The position numbers and the translations under genes are program-made. A stretch of DNA of 64,000 nucleotides from an uncultured Burkholderiales bacterium (lineage in GTDB: Bacteria; Pseudomonadota; Gammaproteobacteria; Burkholderiales; Burkholderiaceae_C). Positions 25,382-33,686 of this stretch are shown here, in pieces (the first letter of the stretch is position 1; each line of letters starts with the position of its first letter). Under the pieces are notes generated by a model. It saw only the letters and a program-made list of their open reading frames with translations. It had not been told where the DNA came from and made no database searches. The stretch spans positions 1-64,000 of the forward strand of contig CALBSC010000002.1 in assembly GCA_937927685.1 (NCBI GenBank), read 5' to 3'.

Positions 25382-26551
25382 TTACTTGCGGGCGGCCTTG
25401 ACGTCAGCCGGCTGAACCAGCTGCCCCGTCTTGTTGGACCAGTTGTTCTTGGTGAAGCTGATGACGGCCGCCAGATCGGTGTCGCTCAGCTGTTTCCAGG
25501 ACGGCATCGCACCATTGGCCTGGCCATTGAGCAACACATTGATCTGCTTGGTCTTGTCGGCATCGAGCACCACGGCTGCGCCGTCCAGCGGCTTGATCGG
25601 GCCAGCGCCCTTGCCGTTGGGCTGGTGGCAGGCGGCACAGTTGGCGGCATACACCTTCTCGCCGCGCTTGGTGATGTCGTCCAGCGTCCAGACCTTGGAA
25701 GGGTCGTCCTGCTTGGCGGCCAGCTTCTTCTGCTCGCCAGCCACCCAGGCGGAATAGTCGTCGGCGCTCAGCACCTTGACGTGGATGGGCATGTAGGCGT
25801 GTTCCTTGCCGCACAGTTCCTGGCATTGACCGTAGAAGTCGCCGGTGCGCTCGGCACGGAACCAGGTGTCACGCACGAACCCGGGCAGCGCGTCTTGCTT
25901 GATGCCCAACTGGGGCACGGCAAAGGCGTGAATCACGTCATTGGCCGTGGTGATGATGCGAACCTTCTTGTTGACCGGCACCACCAGCGGGTTGTCCACT
26001 TTCAGCAGGTAGTTGTCGAGGGACACACCCTTGGCGCCGCTGTTGGAAATTTCACGCTGCTCGTTGTCCAGCGTGGAAATGAAGGCCAGGCCCTCGCCCT
26101 CGCCCTTGATGTAGTCATAGCCCCACTTCCACTGGTAACCCGTGGCCTTGATGGTGAGGTCGGCGTTCGAGGTGTCCTTCTGGGCCACCACCACCTTGGT
26201 GGCGGGCAACGCCATCAGGATCACGATGACGAAAGGCACCACGGTCCAGGCGATTTCAACCTTGACCGACTCGTGGAAGGTGGCCGGCTTGTAGCCCAGC
26301 GACTTGCGGTGCTTGAGGATGGAATAGAACATCACCCCGAAAACGGCCAGGAAGATCACCGTGCAGATGATCAGCATGAACCAGTGCAGCCACGCCTGCT
26401 CTTCGGCGATCTTGGTGGCGCCTGCGGGCAAATTGAGCTGTCGCACGCCCGGTCCACCGGGCAAATCGTTCACGGCCCAGGCGGCCATAGACAGCCAGGT
26501 TCCGAGCATGAGCAGGCTTGACGCCAACGTTCTGTTCAACTTGTTCATCAT
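25382..26551 (-). CDS. ctaC: Cytochrome c oxidase subunit II with fused cytochrome c domain (caa3-type)
   Basis: 389 aa. Residues 1-26 are a signal peptide (SSLLMLGTWLSMAAWA); two membrane spans lie near 53-75 and 100-118. The CuA domain carries H208, C243, C247, H251 and M254 (CQELCGKEHAYM). After a linker (KKLAAKQDDPSK) a class I cytochrome c domain has haem site CAACH (305-309) and a Met region GAMPSWKQL. The fused haem domain makes this a caa3-type subunit that can take electrons directly from soluble carriers. The start may be either of two adjacent ATGs (26551 or 26548). Confidence 0.96.
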   Translation of the reverse strand: MMNKLNRTLASSLLMLGTWLSMAAWAVNDLPGGPGVRQLNLPAGATKIAEEQAWLHWFMLIICTVIFLAVFGVMFYSILKHRKSLGYKPATFHESVKVEIAWTVVPFVIVILMALPATKVVVAQKDTSNADLTIKATGYQWKWGYDYIKGEGEGLAFISTLDNEQREISNSGAKGVSLDNYLLKVDNPLVVPVNKKVRIITTANDVIHAFAVPQLGIKQDALPGFVRDTWFRAERTGDFYGQCQELCGKEHAYMPIHVKVLSADDYSAWVAGEQKKLAAKQDDPSKVWTLDDITKRGEKVYAANCAACHQPNGKGAGPIKPLDGAAVVLDADKTKQINVLLNGQANGAMPSWKQLSDTDLAAVISFTKNNWSNKTGQLVQPADVKAARK

Positions 26552-26653
26552 CTTCTCTTGAGTGACCTCGTGGGGTGATCCCGACCCGACCCGATAGCCA
26601 GGCAGAACACACGATAACCAGCCCGGGCATTCCCGAGCGAAACAGCGCCGCGC

Positions 26654-26659
26654 ATTGTA
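26654..26659 (-). promoter_or_regulatory. Predicted extended -10 promoter of the oxidase operon
   Basis: On the minus strand TGCTACAAT forms an extended -10 (TG plus TACAAT; 5 of 6 matches) about 100 bases before the ctaC start. No good -35 is found at normal spacing, as allowed for extended -10 promoters. The predicted start is near 26646, giving a leader of about 95 bases. Confidence 0.4.
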
Positions 26660-26719
26660 GCAAGCCTTCTGGTTAACCCTGCTGACGGCTAACTTGCAGT
26701 TCCCTCTGACACACCCCGG

Positions 26720-27649
26720 TCAGTCGCGCGCGGGACGACGACCCAACATGGCCTTCAAATCCTGCAACGGCACGGAGGTCTGCGGGGTGACCCGGGCCCG
26801 CGCGGTGGGTTTGAACGCATGGCCGTAAATGACTTCAAACGTCAATCTCAGACGGCCATCCTGCGAGGATCGCAGGGGCGAATCCGGGGTTGCCAGCGCC
26901 TCTCGCAGGCGCTGCGCCCAGGCACGAGAGCGGCAAGTCGGGTGACGTGAGGGGCTCAAGTTACGCCCCAGGTCTCGCAAATCGGCCAGCAAGGCCGGGG
27001 CATCCGGGTAGGTCAGGGTGATGCGCTCCATGTCCATGACCGGTTCGGCAAAACCGGCCTGCACCAGCAAATCGCCCCAGTCGTGCATGTCGGTGAAGCT
27101 GTGCGAAGGCGATGGCCAGCCGTTTTGGGCGAACAAAGCGCGCAGTTCTTGCAGGGAATCGGGCCCGAGGCAGGAAAACATCACATACCCGTCCACCGCC
27201 AGCGCCTCGTGCCACTGTCTCAACAGCCATTCGGGATTTGGGTGCGCGTGCAACAGCATGTTGGACCACAGCATCCGGGCCTGGCCGGCCGGGGCCTGGG
27301 ACACGACGCCAGGGTCGGGTTTCCAGAACTGCCAGCGCGGCGGGGCCAGGGCGATCCGGGCGCTTGCCTGCCGAGCCTGCGCCGGTTCGACCCGAAGCAC
27401 CCGGGCCTGCGGGTAGCGCTGGGCCAACAAGGTGGCCGCCTCCCACCCCCCCAGCGACGGCGACCAGTCAATCCAGTCGGTCGGGGCCTGGCGCATCCAC
27501 TGCAAACGCGACTCCATGCGCCGGGCCACCTCGCCGTGCAGCCAGGCCTGGGCGCCCCCCGCCCCGGGTACACGGCCCTCCAGCCAACGACCGGCGGCGA
27601 CGGCATCGATGGGGGGACGTGAGGTGGTTACATCGGGCGGGGACGACAT
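26720..27649 (-). CDS. BioC-like methyltransferase homologue
   Basis: 309 aa resembling malonyl-ACP methyltransferase BioC of biotin synthesis: an N-terminal VARRMESRLQWMRQAP segment, LWSNMLLHAHPNPEWLLRQWHEALAVDGYVMFSCLGPDSLQELRALF-type core (cited in parts) and a conserved tail with FEVIYGHAFKP. The SAM-binding glycine motif I, usually DxGxGxG, is here IDWSPSLGGWEA, which is unusual, so SAM binding may be altered or lost. Many betaproteobacteria carry this gene beside comF, away from bioABDF. It is divergent from comF, 23 nt away. Calling it a biotin enzyme is inference. Confidence 0.7.
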   Translation of the reverse strand: MSSPPDVTTSRPPIDAVAAGRWLEGRVPGAGGAQAWLHGEVARRMESRLQWMRQAPTDWIDWSPSLGGWEAATLLAQRYPQARVLRVEPAQARQASARIALAPPRWQFWKPDPGVVSQAPAGQARMLWSNMLLHAHPNPEWLLRQWHEALAVDGYVMFSCLGPDSLQELRALFAQNGWPSPSHSFTDMHDWGDLLVQAGFAEPVMDMERITLTYPDAPALLADLRDLGRNLSPSRHPTCRSRAWAQRLREALATPDSPLRSSQDGRLRLTFEVIYGHAFKPTARARVTPQTSVPLQDLKAMLGRRPARD

Positions 27650-27672
27650 GGCTGCGCCAGTATATTGGTGCG

Positions 27673-28494
27673 GTGACCCCTGGCCTGCACGCGCTCATCT
27701 CAAGCCTACGCCGCGCCACGCCAGCCTCGGAATCCTGGCGCTGGCCCAGCCGGTGTTGGGTGTGCGGGGCCTGGCCGGGCCCTGCGCTGTGCGAAGCCTG
27801 TGTGTCCAGGTTTGCCCAACCCAGGCCGCGGTGTCTGCGCTGTGCCCTGCCCCTTCCCTGGCATGAAGCGGCAACCCTTCCCACCCCGGCGGCACCAGGC
27901 CGACCGAGGCTGTGCCGCTCATGCCGCATGACGCCATCACCGCAGTGGTCCCCGCTGGCCAGTTGCCATGCGGCGCTGGACTACGCCTATCCCTGGAACC
28001 GCTGTATCGCCCGGTTCAAGTATGGCCGTCAACCGGGCCTGGCCAGGACACTGGGCACCTTGATGTGGCATGCCCCGGGCATCGCGCCGGCGCTGGAGCA
28101 GGCGGACCTGGTCGTGCCCATGCCGCTGTCGAGCCAGCGGCTGCAATCACGCGGGTTCAACCAGGCCCGCGAACTGGCCCGTGAACTTGAACGGCATCGC
28201 TCCCTGGACACCACCACCCATCCCCGCAGTCGCGTCCACCCCTGCTTGCTACACCGACTGCGCGACACCCAGGCCCAGTCCCGCCTGGATGCCGCCACAC
28301 GCCAGGCCAATCTGGCCCATGCCTGTCACGTCTTACCCGCTGACCAGCGATGGGTCCAGGGTCGACACGTGGTGGTGGTCGATGACATCATGACCACCGG
28401 CGCCTCCTTGCACGAAGCCGCCCGGGCGCTGTTGCAAGCCGGTGCCCGCCGGGTGGTGGGTGTGGTGCTGGCGCGCACGCCTGAGGTAAGCTAG
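27673..28494 (+). CDS. ComF family phosphoribosyltransferase-like protein
   Basis: 273 aa from GTG 27673; the open frame continues upstream antisense to the methyltransferase, but homology starts near here. An N-terminal zinc ribbon is formed by C28, C31, C40 and C43, then C54 and C57 and a further CRSC pair. The phosphoribosyltransferase domain has VPMPLSSQRLQSRGFNQA and the PRPP loop VVVDDIMTTGAS. ComF proteins take part in DNA uptake in naturally competent bacteria; their biochemical reaction is poorly defined. A pilBCD-type locus at the end of the window is compatible with, but does not show, competence. Confidence 0.88.
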   Translation: MTPGLHALISSLRRATPASESWRWPSRCWVCGAWPGPALCEACVSRFAQPRPRCLRCALPLPWHEAATLPTPAAPGRPRLCRSCRMTPSPQWSPLASCHAALDYAYPWNRCIARFKYGRQPGLARTLGTLMWHAPGIAPALEQADLVVPMPLSSQRLQSRGFNQARELARELERHRSLDTTTHPRSRVHPCLLHRLRDTQAQSRLDAATRQANLAHACHVLPADQRWVQGRHVVVVDDIMTTGASLHEAARALLQAGARRVVGVVLARTPEVS

Positions 28495-28499
28495 CCCGC

Positions 28500-28973
28500 A
28501 TGTTTCACATCGTCCTGGTCCATCCTGAGATTCCGCCCAACACGGGCAATGTCATCCGGCTGGCTGCGAACACCGGCTGCACCCTGCACCTCATCGAACC
28601 GCTGGGGTTTTCCATGGAAGACCGGTTGATGCGGCGTGCCGGGCTGGACTACCACGAATACGCCGAGGTACGCCGCCACCCGAACTGGGCAGCCTTTGTG
28701 ACGCAGGAGAACCCCGACCTCGCACGCTGTTTTGCGCTCACCACGCGTGGCCAGCGCGCGGTGCATGAGGTGGCGTTTCAACCCGGGGACTGGCTGGTGT
28801 TTGGCAGCGAAACACAGGGCCTGCCGGCCGCGCTGCGCGAGCAGTTTGCCCCGGCACAACAACTGCGTCTGCCCATGCGGGCCGGACAACGCAGCCTGAA
28901 TCTATCGAACGCCGTGGCCGTGGTGGCGTTTGAGGCCTGGCGTCAGCAAGGCTTTGCCGGCGCGGGCACCTGA
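28500..28973 (+). CDS. trmL: tRNA (cytidine(34)-2'-O)-methyltransferase
   Basis: 157 aa, the minimal SPOUT-class length. TrmL 2'-O-methylates the wobble base of the leucine isoacceptors tRNA-Leu(CAA) and tRNA-Leu(UAA). Motif 1 is HPEIPPNTGNVIRLAANTG, motif 2 is FGSETQGLP, and motif 3 is LPMRAGQRSLNLSNAVAVV, forming the trefoil-knot SAM site. It lies 5 nt after comF and converges with the MaoC gene 22 nt away. Confidence 0.95.
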   Translation: MFHIVLVHPEIPPNTGNVIRLAANTGCTLHLIEPLGFSMEDRLMRRAGLDYHEYAEVRRHPNWAAFVTQENPDLARCFALTTRGQRAVHEVAFQPGDWLVFGSETQGLPAALREQFAPAQQLRLPMRAGQRSLNLSNAVAVVAFEAWRQQGFAGAGT

Positions 28974-28995
28974 GCACAAGAAACTGGGGCGGGCA

Positions 28996-29451
28996 TCAGG
29001 CAAAGCGGCGGGCAATGGTTTCGGCCACGCACACGGGTTTGTCACTGCCTTCACGCTCGACGTGTACTTGCCAGGTTTGCTGGAACCCTTTCGGTTCGAC
29101 AGGGTCGCACGCCAGCAAGGTGATGCGGGCGCGCAAGCGACTGTTCACCGGCACGGGCGCCATGAATCGCACCTTGTTGAGTCCGTAGTTGATGCTCATG
29201 CGCACGTTGTCGATGCGCATGGCCGACTCGAAAAACGTGGGCACCAGGGACAAGGTGAGGTAGCCGTGGGCAATGGTGCTGCCAAACGGCCCCTCGGCCG
29301 CACGCAGGGGGTCCACATGGATCCACTGGTGGTCACCGGTGGCCTGGGCAAACAGGTCGATCTGCTCCTGGGTGATGGTGGTCCACTCGCTGACCGCCAC
29401 TTCCTGCCCCACACACGAGGCCACGTCCTGCAAGGATGCGAACACTTTCAT
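28996..29451 (-). CDS. MaoC family dehydratase (R-specific enoyl-CoA hydratase-like)
   Basis: 151 aa from ATG 29451. The single hot-dog domain carries the hydratase 2 motif with Asp40 and His45 (ATGDHQWIHVDPLRA), followed by GSTIAHGYLTLSLVP and the Asn-containing MSINYGLNKVRF. Such proteins hydrate trans-2-enoyl-CoA to R-3-hydroxyacyl-CoA in cytoplasm. It is the downstream member of a minus-strand group that also contains a nitroreductase and a Bug protein; a shared pathway is possible but unproven. Confidence 0.9.
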   Translation of the reverse strand: MKVFASLQDVASCVGQEVAVSEWTTITQEQIDLFAQATGDHQWIHVDPLRAAEGPFGSTIAHGYLTLSLVPTFFESAMRIDNVRMSINYGLNKVRFMAPVPVNSRLRARITLLACDPVEPKGFQQTWQVHVEREGSDKPVCVAETIARRFA

Positions 29452-29487
29452 GTCTATGCTCCGTTTTGAACCGCGAAACACCGCGCC

Positions 29488-30075
29488 TCACAGCACGGTA
29501 CAGGCCTGCTCAAAGCTCAGCCGCGGGTTGCGCGGGAACAGCTTGCTGTTGTCGCCATAGCCCAGGTTGAGAACGAAGTTCACCGAGCAGCGGCCGTCGG
29601 GGAAGAACTCGGCGTTCAACTTCGCCGCATCAAAGCCACTCATGGGCCCGCAGTCCAGGCCGACAGCACGCGCCGCCAGCATGAAGTACGCACCGCTCAG
29701 GGTGCTGTTGCGCGTGGCCGTGGCCGATGCCAAGGCCGCGTTGCCTTCAAAGAGGGCCTTGGCGTCCGGAAAATTGGGGAACACCAGCGGCATGTGCTCG
29801 AAGAACTGGTTGTCGGTGGCCACGATGACCACCACGGGCGCCGAACGGGTCTTGTCGACGTTGCCAGGGCTCATGGTGGCCACCAGGCGCTCCTTGGCTT
29901 GCGGGGTGTGAAGGATCACGTAGCGTGCCGGTTGGGCGTTCATCGAGGTGGCGCCCATCTTGGCGATGTCATACACCTGCTGCACCAGCGACAAGGGCAC
30001 CGGTTGGTCGGTGAACCCATTGGCGGTGCGGGCGTTCAGAAACAGTTGCTCGAGAGCGGCTGGGGCGATGGTCAT
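29488..30075 (-). CDS. Nitroreductase family protein, malonic semialdehyde reductase-like (RutE/YdfG-type)
   Basis: 195 aa flavin enzyme. The N-terminus LFLNARTANGFTDQPVPLSLVQQVYDIAKMGATSMNAQPARYVIL (in parts) and the tail GYGDNSKLFPRNPRLSFEQ match the FMN-dependent RutE/HadB branch rather than classical nitroreductases. RutE reduces malonic semialdehyde to 3-hydroxypropionate in uracil degradation; no other rut gene is visible, so a generic enal or semialdehyde reduction is equally possible. It lies 36 nt upstream of the MaoC gene on the same strand. Confidence 0.82.
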   Translation of the reverse strand: MTIAPAALEQLFLNARTANGFTDQPVPLSLVQQVYDIAKMGATSMNAQPARYVILHTPQAKERLVATMSPGNVDKTRSAPVVVIVATDNQFFEHMPLVFPNFPDAKALFEGNAALASATATRNSTLSGAYFMLAARAVGLDCGPMSGFDAAKLNAEFFPDGRCSVNFVLNLGYGDNSKLFPRNPRLSFEQACTVL

Positions 30076-30100
30076 GAAAAATCCTTGAACAAATGGGGGC

Positions 30101-31150
30101 TTACTCAGGTTGCAATCCGGCGGCGCGCATCAGCGGTACCCAGCGATCCAGATCGCGGCGCAACAAGGCGCGCGCGTCTTCGCCGATGACGGCCATGGGC
30201 CGGCCACCGGCTTTCTCGAAACGCTCCATCACGTCCGGCGACTGGGCCACGCGCGCAAACTCGGCACGCCACCGTGCCAGCTCGGGCGCCGGGGTGCGCG
30301 CAGGGGCAAAGAAACCGAACCACGATTCCAGCTCGAGCGATGCCGCACCGGTTTCGCGCAGGGTCGGCACCGTGGGGTGCATCGGCAAACGGGTTGAACT
30401 CGACACGGCCAGTGCCCTCAGGCTGCCGGCCTCGACGTGCACACGCGCCGTGGAAGACAAATCGAAGAACACGTCCACCCGACCCCCGAGCACATCCGCA
30501 TACGCAGGTTGTGCACCGCGGTACGGCACATGGGTGATCTGCACGCCCGCCAGGTGCCACAAAGCGGCGGCCAGCACGTGTTGGCCCGAGCCGTTGCCGG
30601 CCGAGGCGTAACTCAACCGTCCGGGATGCGCTTTGGCATAGGCCACCATCTCACCCAGGGTGGCAAACGGCAAATCCTTGCGTGCCAGCAAGGTGTAGCC
30701 GTAGGAAACCGCCAGGCCAATCGGGTCGAAATCCTTGAGCGGGTCGTAGCTCAGGTTTTTGAACAGGCCCACGTTCAACACCAGGTTGGACACCGAACCC
30801 GTCAACACCGTGTAGCCGTCCGCCGGGGCTTTGGCCGCAATGTCGGTGCCCACCAGGGTTCCGGAGCCCGTGCGGTTTTCCACCACCACGCCGCTCTTGA
30901 AGCTCTGGCCCAGTTTGTCGGCCAGGGTGCGGGCCACGAAGTCAAATCCGCCGCCCGGCGGTTGCGGTGCAATCACGCGGATGGGACGGCTGGGAAACGT
31001 CTCCTGGGCCCAGGCAGACCCGGACACCAGAGCGCCCGCCAGCGAACCGGACATGACACCCGCAACCGAACCCGCCAGCCCGCCCAACACGCGGCGGCGT
31101 TGGGGCCAGTCTGATGGGGTCGCCAGCACAGAAGGGCGCAACAGCTTCAT
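30101..31150 (-). CDS. Bug-family solute-binding protein (second copy)
   Basis: 349 aa. The N-terminal PQRRRVLGGLAGSVAGV is twin-arginine-like and precedes a long hydrophobic stretch ending near AWAQETFPSRPIRVIAPQPPG. Family core: GGGFDFVARTLADKLGQ, VVVENRTGSGTLVG, YASAGNGSGQHVLAAAL, and HVPYRGAQPAYADVLGGRVDVFF (in parts). It should capture an organic acid or similar ligand in the periplasm. No TctA/TctB partner is adjacent. It overlaps the operon structure of the NTF2-like gene (3-nt gap) and the nitroreductase (25-nt gap). Confidence 0.9.
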   Translation of the reverse strand: MKLLRPSVLATPSDWPQRRRVLGGLAGSVAGVMSGSLAGALVSGSAWAQETFPSRPIRVIAPQPPGGGFDFVARTLADKLGQSFKSGVVVENRTGSGTLVGTDIAAKAPADGYTVLTGSVSNLVLNVGLFKNLSYDPLKDFDPIGLAVSYGYTLLARKDLPFATLGEMVAYAKAHPGRLSYASAGNGSGQHVLAAALWHLAGVQITHVPYRGAQPAYADVLGGRVDVFFDLSSTARVHVEAGSLRALAVSSSTRLPMHPTVPTLRETGAASLELESWFGFFAPARTPAPELARWRAEFARVAQSPDVMERFEKAGGRPMAVIGEDARALLRRDLDRWVPLMRAAGLQPE

Positions 31151-31153
31151 GGC

Positions 31154-31759
31154 TCAGCGCTCCAGCGGCTTGCCGGCCAGCCAGTTGGCGCCGCGGCGGT
31201 ACAAATCCTGCACGCCCTCGCCCTTGAGCATCGGCATGTCCATCTTGACCTGGTAACCAATGCGCGTCTGGATGTAGGCCAGGTGGCGATACCCCTCGGG
31301 AAAACCGGCCAGCGCGGCGGCATCCAGTTGCAAACGGGCGGCAGGGTCGACCGGGTCAATGCGGTCCTTTTCGTAAATGGGCTGGCGATGCACCAGACCC
31401 CAGCGGCCGTTGCGCTCTTCAAAGAAATCGTAAAAGCGGCCCGTGCACACCACATCGCACAACACATCCTCGACCAGGCCGCGCTGGGAGATGGTCATCT
31501 TGGTTTGGGCGATGGCCCGCGTGCCCTGCACATCGATGGAGGACCCTCCCAGGAAGTGCAGGATGCTCACCCCCTTGTTCCAGCCTTCGATGGTGACACG
31601 GATGAACTCTTCAAACGGCCCCTGGAACCAGGTGGCCATCATCACACCGTCGTCGTGCCACACCGTCTTGAAGCGATCCCAGTCGCCGGCATCACGCCAG
31701 ACAGCCCAGTTCTCCACCAGTTGCCGAATGCGCAGTTGTTGTTCGAGTTGAGTTTCCAT
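31154..31759 (-). CDS. NTF2/SnoaL-like protein
   Basis: 201 aa from ATG 31759; the open frame above this lies across the divergent monooxygenase start. The first 140 residues form an NTF2-like cone fold (LVENWAVWRDAGDWDRFKTVWHDDG, then TWFQGPFEEFIRVTIEGW and VHRQPIYEKDRIDPVD), and a C-terminal extension YRHLAYIQTRIGYQVKMDMP follows. Members include dehydratases, isomerases and ring-hydroxylating-oxygenase beta subunits, often helpers in aromatic catabolism. It is divergent from an FAD monooxygenase and upstream of a Bug gene, which fits a catabolic helper role. Exact reaction unknown. Confidence 0.75.
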   Translation of the reverse strand: METQLEQQLRIRQLVENWAVWRDAGDWDRFKTVWHDDGVMMATWFQGPFEEFIRVTIEGWNKGVSILHFLGGSSIDVQGTRAIAQTKMTISQRGLVEDVLCDVVCTGRFYDFFEERNGRWGLVHRQPIYEKDRIDPVDPAARLQLDAAALAGFPEGYRHLAYIQTRIGYQVKMDMPMLKGEGVQDLYRRGANWLAGKPLER

Positions 31760-31938
31760 GATGTCCAATCGGTGACGCGGCCAGCCGCGGGTTGTCAGAT
31801 TTTGATCGACCATACCGCAAAAAACTGCCCAGACGTGGCACCATGGCGGCAATGCCGGTTGCCCTGACAACCGGGTCGAGTCCTGGCGGCATTGTCGTCA
31901 ACCTGAACAACCTTCGCTCTTTCTCGTTTATTTCTCTC

Positions 31939-33627
31939 ATGGCTTCCGACATGATCGATATTCCCGTGCTCATCATTGGCGGCGGTCCCAGCGGCCTCAT
32001 GCTCGCCAATGAACTGGGTGCCCGACAGACCCCCTGCCTGCTGGTGGATGCCAAACCGTCCACCGCCTTCAACCCCCAGGCCAACGCCACCCAGGCACGG
32101 ACGATGGAGCATTACCGTCGGCATGGCTTCGCCCACGAGATTCGGGCGCTGGGTTTGCCCCCGGACCACCCGACCGACATCGCCTACTTCACCCGCCTGT
32201 GTGACGACGAACTGGCGCGTCTGTCGCTGCCCACCGCCGCCGAGGCTGTGCGCAACATCCGCAACATGAGCGGTTCCTGGAGTGCCGCCGAGTTGCCCCA
32301 CCGCATCTCCCAGAAATATGTCGAACCCGTGATGCGCCGCCACGCCGAGAAGTGGCCCGGGGTGGACATCCGTTTTGGCTGGACGCTCAAACGGTTTGTC
32401 GACACCGGCACCCACGTGGAGGCCTGGATCCAGCCCACCGACGGTTCGCAGCCCGAGGTAATGGTCCGGGCGCGCCACCTGGTGGGGGCCGATGGACCGC
32501 GCAGTCCCGTGCGCCACCAACTGGGCATTGGTTATGAGGGTGCGACCGGCATGAAACGCGGCTACATGGGTGGGCAGATGTTTGCCGTGTACTTCCGCTC
32601 ATCCGAGGTGTATGAACGTATCCCGCACAGCCGTGCCTGGATGTACGTGGCAGTCAACGCCGAGCGCCGCGCCTTGCTGGCCTCGGTGGACGGGGTGAGC
32701 GAGTTTGCGTTTCATGCGGCCATCCATGAGGGCGAACCCGCCGACGACTGGACCGCTGACGATGCGCGTCGCATCGTGCATCAGGTGATGGGTTGCGAGA
32801 TCGACATGGAGGTGCTGTCGGTTCAGACCTGGACGGCAGGCCATGCCCTGGTGGCGCAGGCCCTGGCTCGCGGTCGGGTGTTCCTGATCGGGGACGCGGC
32901 GCATCTGTTCACCCCCACCGGCGGGCTGGGCTACAACACCGGCGTGGAAGACGCAGTCAACCTGGGTTGGAAACTGGCGGCGGTGCACCACCGTCAGGCC
33001 CCCGAAGCCCTGCTGAGCACCTACGCGAGCGAGCGCAAGCCCATCGCCCAACGTAACACGGGCTACTCGCGCCAGTTTGCAGATTCGGTGGGTTTGTTCC
33101 CGGCCACCGAATTGCTGGAGCAGGACAGCCCGGCCGGTGAGGCGGAACGCGCCCGCGCCAGCGCGCATCTCAATGCGCACGTGCGCCTGGAGTTCAACAT
33201 CCCGGGCGTGACCTTTGGGGGCCGCTACGACGGCTCGCCGCTGATCGTGAGCGACGGCACCTTGCCGCCGGCGGATCACCCGAACGTCTACCAGCCCACC
33301 GCGACTCCCGGGGGGCGTCCCCCCCATGTCTGGTTGGCAGATGGGCAGTCCCTGTTTGACCGGCTGGGACTGGGCTGGAGTTTGCTGGTGCTGTCACCCC
33401 TTGAAGGCGCCCCACCCTCGGTGGAAGCCGCTGTGGTGGCGCTGCAGACGGAGGCCACTGCACGCCATGTGGACCTGCCAGTGGTTCGGCTCGATGAGCC
33501 GGGTTTGCTGGCTCTCTATGAGGCCCCGCTGGCCCTGATCCGGCCAGACCACATCGTGGCCTGGCGGGGACAAGCGGTGGAGAACGCCACCGGTGTGATC
33601 GACCAGGTCCTGGGCTGGAGGATTTGA
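31939..33627 (+). CDS. FAD-dependent aromatic-ring hydroxylase-like monooxygenase
   Basis: 562 aa from ATG 31939 (ATG 31951 also possible). It is a class A flavoprotein monooxygenase of the PheA/TfdB/MhpA type: dinucleotide motif GGGPSGLMLANELG (14-27), the RTMEHYRRHGF segment, the DG motif LVGADGPRSPVRHQLG, and the GD motif RVFLIGDAAHLFTPTGGLGYNTGVEDA (in parts). The C-terminal thioredoxin-like domain (from about residue 400) lacks CxxC, as usual. Such enzymes use NAD(P)H and oxygen to hydroxylate phenolic rings. It is divergent from the NTF2-like gene and converges with the second Liv transporter, suggesting uptake and oxidation of an aromatic compound. Confidence 0.88.
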   Translation: MASDMIDIPVLIIGGGPSGLMLANELGARQTPCLLVDAKPSTAFNPQANATQARTMEHYRRHGFAHEIRALGLPPDHPTDIAYFTRLCDDELARLSLPTAAEAVRNIRNMSGSWSAAELPHRISQKYVEPVMRRHAEKWPGVDIRFGWTLKRFVDTGTHVEAWIQPTDGSQPEVMVRARHLVGADGPRSPVRHQLGIGYEGATGMKRGYMGGQMFAVYFRSSEVYERIPHSRAWMYVAVNAERRALLASVDGVSEFAFHAAIHEGEPADDWTADDARRIVHQVMGCEIDMEVLSVQTWTAGHALVAQALARGRVFLIGDAAHLFTPTGGLGYNTGVEDAVNLGWKLAAVHHRQAPEALLSTYASERKPIAQRNTGYSRQFADSVGLFPATELLEQDSPAGEAERARASAHLNAHVRLEFNIPGVTFGGRYDGSPLIVSDGTLPPADHPNVYQPTATPGGRPPHVWLADGQSLFDRLGLGWSLLVLSPLEGAPPSVEAAVVALQTEATARHVDLPVVRLDEPGLLALYEAPLALIRPDHIVAWRGQAVENATGVIDQVLGWRI

Positions 33628-33686
33628 TCCATCGGGCCGTGGGCTGGCGACTCTGTTGACAGGCGGGACCGCGACATCGCTGCCGC

